From Gonium pectorale (lineage: Eukaryota; Chlorophyta; Chlorophyceae; Chlamydomonadales; Volvocaceae): 14,543 nucleotides of DNA. The stretch spans positions 1,531,139 to 1,545,681 of the forward strand of contig LSYV01000010.1 in assembly GCA_001584585.1 (NCBI GenBank), in the 5' to 3' direction. Under the pieces are notes generated by a model. It was not told the origin of the DNA. It did no database searches and saw only the letters and a list, made by a program, of their open reading frames with translations. Both the position numbers and the translations under genes were made by a program. Positions 1-7,200 of this stretch are shown piece by piece. Position 1 is the stretch's first letter. Each line of letters starts with the position of its first letter.

Positions 1-100
1 GACGTACGGACGGTACGACGGTACGACGTACGTACGACGTACGTACNGTACNCTCNCTNCNTCACTCNCNCNCGCNCGCTCTCCAAGCCCCAACCTCGGC
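1..100. repeat. GTACGAC-type simple repeat with N bases (sequence or assembly edge)
   Basis: The first 46 bases are a degenerate GTACG/GTAC repeat. Scattered N bases in a CT/CG-rich stretch follow, to about 76. This looks like a low-quality edge next to a gap. It falls in the intron after FAN1 exon 13, or just past it. The remainder, 101-401, shows no recognisable exon on either strand. Confidence 0.6.
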
Positions 101-401
101 CCGCTCCTATGACAGTGACGTGTGGTCACTGGACAATGACTTGCCCTGTTGCACCACCGGGGATATCGCGTACCGTGCGTGAGCGCATGCTAGAGGCAGT
201 CGCACGGGCAGTCCCTTCACAATCGGTGTTGGGCAGCTACAGCAGTCAGCGACAGCTATAGCCCGCCAGCACAGGAGCCGAGGAGCCAGCGACAGCACTG
301 CACCTTCCCCTACCATGCTTCCACGACCCGGCCCCCCTTCCGGGCGCCTGATTCCGGCCCCCCCGCCCCCACCCCGAGCGCTGCTCTCGGCTGTGACCCA
401 C

Positions 402-1275
402 CTGCAACCGCGCGTCCACGAGCTCCCGCCGTGAGGGCAGGAAGGCGTCCGTGTCCAGGTCCAGGGGAGCGGTCTGGAAGGGGCTTCTGCGGGGTCACGT
501 TGGAAGTCAACCGTCAACCGCTGCGCCCGTCAACCGTCAACTGCGTATCGTGTCATTCCTCATCAACTGCTCCTCCGTTGAAATTGGACAGTGCAGAAAG
601 GCGTGGGCACGCGCCGGCGCGCGCCAACTCCGACCACAACCAGCAACGAGGGCGTTCAGTAGCATGCGCTGCGCGCTAGCTGAGTGCATGCAAGCAATCA
701 ACAAGCCAAAATGCCGGTTGCGCGAAGCCCGGAGCGCGGGCCTAACGAAGCCCCGACCTCTCTGGGGTAGTGCAGAGCTCCCGTGACGGCCGGAGGCTCG
801 GGCGGCGAAGGCCCAGGAGTCGCAACTTGGCGCCGCCGCCCCGGCAACAAAACACACCGGGCTCATGGACAGTCAGTCTGTGCATTCGGGGCAGGCAGGC
901 CGGCAGGCAGGCAGCGCAGAAAGACACGGGCATGTAACCCTGCCACGACGCCTCGTGCGCACCACCCCGCGCCGCCTCACCTGAACACCTCGGGCACGTC
1001 CGCGAACAGCACGTCCCACATTAGCAGCCCCCACAGCGTGCCCCACACGCCGCCCTCGCTGTGCACCCCCCGCCAGCCGCCACCCGCGGGGCTGCGGTAG
1101 TGCAGGAGCGCCAGCTCCTCCACGCCCACCGTGCCGTCGCCGCCGGCAGCAGCGTCGGGCCCGCCGGCGCCGTGTGCACCAGGGCCGTCGGCGGCCGTGG
1201 CGCCACCAGGAAGGTCGCCGTCACTAGGTGGACGAGCCTTGGCGGCGTGCGGCACAATGAAGCGGCTCTTAAAGC
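402..1275 (-). other. Start of the VRR-NUC nuclease domain of FAN1 (exons 12 and 13)
   Basis: Exon 12 encodes FKSRF, a Gly/Ala/Asp-rich loop, then EELALLHYRSPAGGGWRG, VHSEGGVWGTLWGLLMWD and VLFADVPEVF. An intron splits the next Arg codon, and exon 13 continues SPFQTAPLDLDTDAFLPS and RRELVDARLQ. This matches the first half of the FAN1 nuclease. The Glu in HSEGG aligns with the first catalytic acidic residue of FAN1 (Glu834 in human, recalled rather than aligned by software). The exon 13 donor is CAG|GTGGGT. No further exon was found in 1-401. Confidence 0.9.
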
Positions 1276-4200
1276 CTGGTGGCGGTCGGGTTTCCAGGAG
1301 GGAATGCTTGGGAATGGTTGGGAAGCAACAAGATGTCCTCGCTCGCACATCGCTGACAGGCGAGAAGACGAAGTGACGCAAGTGGCACGCCTGGACGCAA
1401 GAGAGGCTGGCTGGTCGCAGCGAGGTGCAACAGCTGTGTGGCAGAGCCCCTTCCGAGCGCTCTGCTGCTGCTGACCGTGCCTCACTCGGCTGCCTTCCAC
1501 CCTCGCGCGCAACCCAACAATTCACCCGCGTTCTGTAGTAAATGCCATTTGCGCTCGATGCTCAAATGCCGGTTCACGTAGTCCCTATTTCCCAGGCATT
1601 AGCCACACCCCAGGCTTGTCATGCAGAGGGGCCCTAGCGGGCCCCCACGCCCGTGCCGCTCCCGCAACGCTGAGGCGGGCCCCCTTATGGTTGGGCAGCG
1701 CGCGCCCTAGACCCGCGTCGGCCCAGATGTGCCTCAGCCCCACAATACACACTGGGGTTCGCGTGCCGGGTCCTGCGGAGGGTCCACCTACGATGGTTTT
1801 GCTCGCTTGCTTGCTAGGACGTGGTAGCCTGAGCACGCTGTCATGCATGTAGCGCAGACGCAACACCGCCAGCATGCCGCCATGATCCGAATGCCCCGGT
1901 CCCTCACCGACCTGTGGCGCCGCGCAGCATCGTGGCAGACACCACCACCTCCCGCGGCTCCGCCAGCGCCGCCTCGGCCCAGGCCGGCCGCCGCCAGCGC
2001 CGTGGCGGGCGGCCCAGGCGCAGCACGCGCCGCTGCAGCGAGAGCCGGTCGCCGTGCCTGACCCACGGGTCCGTCAGAGCCGCCTCGGCCACCTGGGGTA
2101 GGAGGGGTCATGCGGGTAGTACGGGAGGGGAGCGTCAACATCGCGCTAAGGAAATACCAGTTCGACCAGTTGGTGGAAGGGGGGCATGCTGAGAGCTCGG
2201 CCCAGATTGTCCGTGCTGGGCAGGCGGGGTAGGAGGCCCGGGAGACCGCAGGCCACGAAGGGGCCTCCACCCCCGGATCAAGCGGGTATCGTACTGCACG
2301 CCTGCCGAAGGAAGGAGGACGCAGTTTGGCCGAGGGGCCCGGAACCCACGCCCTGGACCCGCCTGCCGCAGTCCCAAGCCAGGGCCGCCGCGCGCGCACT
2401 GGTGCCGTTGCAGTACCCCCACTTGACAAACTCGCAGGCGCTGAGGAGATCTGGTGCGCACGGCCGCTGCCTCAAGACCACACCGCCAAGAAGCCGGGTG
2501 GCACTTTTCGGATCACCGGGAGCACGAGAGCGCGCGTCCTCTGCAGATGCACGAGGAGGACTGAGGAAAACACAAGCGCACGGCCGCTACGGTACCTCCA
2601 AGACAGCCTGAATCACACACAGCGCGTGAGCCCTTGATGTTACACGCGGGGAGGGAGGGGCGCACCTGCAGAGCCTCCTCCTCCCGGCCCAGGTGCTGCA
2701 GGTCCAGCGACATGCGGGTCCACCACTCGCCCCGCCGGCCCGGGCAGCAGCGGCCGCGCAGCAGCGAGCGCAGCAGGGCCACAGCCTCCGGGTAGCGCCG
2801 CTGCCGCTCAAGCAGTGACACGCCTGCGGAAGCAGGGTTATGGGTTCCGTGTCGGCTTTATCTTTTTGTTTCTCTATGTTTCTTTTTGGGGCCGACGGAG
2901 GGGAGGCCGCTTGCCCTGCCTGCCTGGCAACTTGAGCGGTGTAAAGGACCACCCGTCCGCGTGGGGACGGGCCTTCGAAACCGAATGGCGGTGGCCGGTC
3001 CCGCCGCCACCCTCTCCCCACACCCTCATGCCTTTCATCGCTGCTATCCCCACTCACCCACGGTGCCCATGCTGGCGTACACCCACGCGGCGCAGAAGCG
3101 GGCGAGGAAGGGGTGCGCCGGGGACTGCCCGTGCGGCTGCCCCTCCTGCCCCTGACCCAAGCGCGCGTGCAGCTGCTGCGGCAGCGGCGGCTGCTCCTCG
3201 CCGCCGAGCACAGCCTCGTCCCGCACAGTGCCCTGTCCAGGCCCGGCCGCCCCCCGTCCCTGCGCAGCCCCCGGGGCGTCCTCGCAGGCGGCGCCAGGGG
3301 GCGACGCCGCGCCGCCGGGGCCGTCCTCCAGCTCGTCGCCGTACACCACGTCATCATCGCCGTACACGTGGCTACCATCATCGCACGGCATGCAGCCGTC
3401 AGCTCCGTACAACGTGGCCCCCTCGTCTGCGGCTCGATCGCCGCCGTCCCGCCGCTGCGGCTCGCAGCGATCCGGTCGCCGTGGAGGGAACCCCGCACGC
3501 TCCGCTTCCAGAGGGTAGCCGCCTCCGCCGGGTGCTCGAGAACCCGACTCACGCATCTGAGAACCTCGGCACCCGGCGGCGCCCGGCGCAACGCCAAGCC
3601 CTGCCCAGTAGCCGCCAGTACCATCCACGCCGTCGCTGTCGGGTGGGAGCCCCGCCTCCTGGTCCCCCGTCGAACCCGTGACTCCTGAATCGGCGGCGCC
3701 GGGGCGGGCAGCTCCCACGCAGCAGCCACGGAAGCCGCCGCTGCCACCGTGACTGTGGCCGTCTTGCCCCGTCGAGGGACCACTCCCCTCCCCCTCCTGC
3801 CCCTCCTCCTCCCCTGCTCCGCTGTCGCTGTCGCTGCTGAGCGTCAGGTCTACCGAGTCACGGCGCGACGCGCCAGTGCCCCGCGCCGCCGTCCGGCCCT
3901 TGACAGCCGCCGCCGCCGCCACCGCCGCCACCGCGGGCGCTGATGCCGAGCATCCGCACCCCCGCTGCCGCCCCTCAGCGCCGCAAACCGCCCTCCCGTC
4001 CGCCGGCCCCAGCTCGTCGCAGCCCCCCTTGGCGTCCCGTGGGTGCGGCGGCAGCGGCAGACGAGCTGCTGCAGTGGGCGGAAGCGGAGGCAGAGGTTGC
4101 GCAGGCGGATGGTCCTCCCAGGGCCACGGCCCGGGCACGGCTCGCACGGGGACGGTGGCGTCACCCGCCCAGCGGACGGCCTGCGCAGCTCCGGACGCGA

Positions 4201-7200
4201 CGGCCGCCAGCGCGGGCGCCAGGGCTGCGGCGGCGCCGTCCTCGTCGCCGGCCTCTAGGCACTCTTCCAGCTGCGAGGGGTGCAGCGGGCGGCGGAAGAT
4301 CGTCAGGGAGGGCGCCAGGGAGAGCGTCGGGGAGGGCGCCAGGGAGAGCGTCGGGGAGGGCGCCAGGGAGAGCGTCGGGGAGGGCGCCAGGGAGAGCGTC
4401 GGGGAGGGCGCCAGGGAGAGCGTCGGGGAGGGCGCCAGGGAGAGCGTCGGGGAGGGCGCCAGGGAGAGCGTCGGGGAGGGCGCGCAGGACCGTGTCCGCT
4501 TCACGCTGGACGCGGCGCGGCCTGACTCGGTGCGCTGCCCGCACCACGAGCCGTGCACATTGGGGCCGGGGAGGGGAGGAGGTCAAGGCCGGGGAGGGTG
4601 GCGCGAAAGCGAGAGGAGGGCCGGCGAGGGGAGGTGTTGTGGCGGCTTCCGTGCGGCTTTCTGTGCTCCTGTCATTCCGTGCCTCGCATGAAGCGCCTTG
4701 GGCCTCCGCTTTCCCGTGGTGCCCCGCCCCACCCGGCACACTGTAGGCAAACTACGACCGACCCTGGTGAGACCCACCCTGGCCGCGTGCTGTAACGCCT
4801 GCTCGTACTCGAGCAGCTGCTGCCGGCTTCCAAAGGCGGACCCGGATCGGCGGATGGTGTAGCGCGGGTAACGGATCACGCCGCGGTCGGTCGCCAGGAA
4901 CCTGGGGGGCCACGACGTCCGGAGGTGGGGCATGTGAAAGGAGGGCAAGAGGAGGGAGGCGGGATGCATGCGGGCATGGGGTCAGCGAGCCGGCGGCAGC
5001 TGAGGCCAACGCGCGTCCCTCGCATTGTACCGGGCAGTGGGACCCGCCGACAGTTGGGATCTGGCAATCGTCGGGCCGACGGGGGGCGACGGGGGCCGAC
5101 GGGGGGGCGACGGGGGGCGACGGGGGCCGACAGGGGTCGCACACCGCCTCCAGGCTCCCCTACTGAAAGCACGACAACGCCCTCCCCCCGGCCCGTTTCC
5201 CGTCCTCAGCTGCCCCCCCCCGCGGCCCCACCCACCTGCCCATGTCCGCTGCCGGCCCCTCCCCCAGGAAGTACAGCCGCTGCAGCCGGCCCAGCAGCTC
5301 CGTGGCGGCGGGGGCCAACCGAATGCAGGGGCCCACGCGGGCGGCCACCTGTTGGTGCGGTCGGGAGAGCGGTCGCAATCGGTGTGCCCAAACAAACTGC
5401 TCTACCAAGGAAGCAGGTGATCAAGAATCCTGGCTGGCTGCCTGTGTGGTTGGGGTTAGGGCGGGGCCCTTGTGTGCTACGGAGAGAGGCCTGCTCAAAA
5501 GATGCCGCCAGCATGGAGATGTTTGTTTTCGGGAGCTTTAGGAGGGGCGCAGGCACTGGACGGGTGACACTTGGCGGGAGAGCCTATGGCGGGATCTGGG
5601 GGTTACCCGGGGTAGGGGCGGCGGGGGCCGGTGGCGGAGTATGGGGGTACGTGGCGTAGGGCCGGTGGTCCCAAACACGTACGCACGCTTGCCAGTAACA
5701 ACCGTTCCTGGTAGCGTATTGTGCAGGTCAGGAAAGCTGGGTGGGCGTGCGGGCTATGCCCCGAGAGCATCCGCCCAATGCAGACGCAAGCGACGACCCC
5801 CCCCCCAGCCGGCCCCCCACCTTCTGGCTCATGCACGCGCTGCCGTCTCCGTGCCTCTGCCTCAGCGACTCAATGACCGCCGCCTTGCCGCTGCCGGGGC
5901 CCCTTCCGCCGCTGACCCCTTTGCCGCCGGCGGCCGCTGCCGCGTTCCCACCGCCGGCGGCCGCGTTGCCGCTTCCAGATGCAGCCCGGCCGTTCTGGCG
6001 CCGCGGTGCAGAGCCTGCTCCTTCGTCTGCTCCTTTTACAACGCGCTTCGCGTCGCCTGCCGCAACTCCACTGCATGTCTGGGACGGACGCCCCAAGGCA
6101 TCCGCGGTGGTTGAAGGCGACGCCGGCGCCGTCAGTACCATCTGCGGGGCCTTGGCCAGGCCGTCCGCGGCGGCAACGATCGGCACGCTCGCCGCCGCCG
6201 TCAGGCGGCGGGTGTAGGAGAGGATGGAGGAGCGGCCTGGCGCCACTGCTGCCGAGGCCGATGGGGCGGAAGCCGCTCGCGGCAGCGGCGGCAGCGGCGG
6301 CGCTCCCTTGGCCAGGGACCGGACCTCGGCGACGGGCAGCAGGGCTGCGACCTGACGGGGCGGCAGCACAGCACAGGAGCAGAAACAGGAGCAGAGCGTG
6401 GGTGCACACCACCAATCTCCGCCTACTGAGCCCCGCTCCCCGCCCGCCTGTCCGCGTGGTTGTGCGGGCGGCCGGGAGCGGGGCCGCTAGGGAGGAGCGT
6501 TCCGCAGGGCCTGCGCCGCGCACTCCTCCGCGCGCGCAAGCATGCTACAGAAACGGCCGGGGCTGCCGTTGCTGCAACAGCAGGAGGCAGGGGGGCGCAG
6601 GACGCCCGCAGGGCGGGCGGGTGGGACGACCAGCGGAAGAGCCCGCGAGCCCGCGCGCCGCACCTGCGGCCAGTCCTCCGGCTGCGGCCGCTCCGCCAGC
6701 CCCGCCGCCAGCAGCACCTCTGCTGCCTCCGCCGCGTCGCCGCACTCGGTGTAGGCAATGGCGGCCAGGGCGAACCAGGGGCCCTTGCGCAGCGCCAGGC
6801 GCAGGAAGAGGCAGGCGGGGCCGGGCGGCAGGCCGAGCAGGCGGTCCAGCAGCGCAGCCTCCTCGCCGGACAGCAGGTGGCCGTCGTGGCGGCTGTGCCG
6901 GGAGGTGGAGGAGGGGCGCGGGGTTTTAGGGAGGAGGGGTGGAAGGGGGGAGTGGGATGGGGGCCGGGGGAGGCGTGGAGGGGATCGAGTGGAGGGTGGG
7001 GCGGGCGGCGAGGCCAGGCCGCCGGACGAGACGAGCCAGACGGAAACATGGGTGGCGTGGGATGGTCTGTCATGTGGCAGCCATCGAGCCCGCTGCGTGC
7101 GCCCGGCGGCCGCGGCGTGCAGCAGCGAGAGATGAAAATGCAGTAGGGAAAGCGGATGAGCCGGGGGCGGGGCGGGGCGGGGGCAGGGGCAGGGGCAGGG

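Larger units (their letters stand above)
1912..5348 (-). other. FAN1 central helical/TPR region (exons 7-11)
   Basis: Conserved blocks appear in order. Exon 7 has ELLGRLQRLYFLGEG. Exon 8 has GVIRYPRYTI and LLEYEQALQHAAR. Exon 9 begins LEECLEAGDEDG and ends HPFLARFCAAWVYASMGTV. Exon 10 has LLERQRRYPEAVALLRSLL and RRGEWWTRMSLDLQHLG. Exon 11 has TDPWVRHGDRLSLQRRVLRLG. In FAN1 this region bridges the SAP domain and the nuclease and binds the DNA end and 5' phosphate. Exon 9 is 1213 bp, and about 349 of its residues form an acidic, Gly/Ser/Ala-rich insertion before the HPFLARF block. Confidence 0.88.

Noticed and set aside
2587..3783. 398-codon minus-strand open frame
   Set aside because: It is out of frame with the conserved HPFLARF and LLERQRRYPEA blocks and crosses intron 9; a shadow frame.
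3044..4558. A single 504-codon open frame on the minus strand
   Set aside because: It fuses real exon 9 with part of intron 8. The minisatellite keeps it open, and the exon 8 donor and exon 9 acceptor match in phase and restore FAN1 continuity.
3876..4746. Overlapping plus-strand open frames through the minisatellite
   Set aside because: They exist because the 24-bp unit has no stop in any frame. No domain and no splice support.
5979..6929. Long plus-strand open frame of 316 codons
   Set aside because: It runs antisense across FAN1 exons 5 and 6 and intron 5. It is Arg/Pro/Ala-rich with no recognisable domain, as expected for a GC-rich shadow frame.
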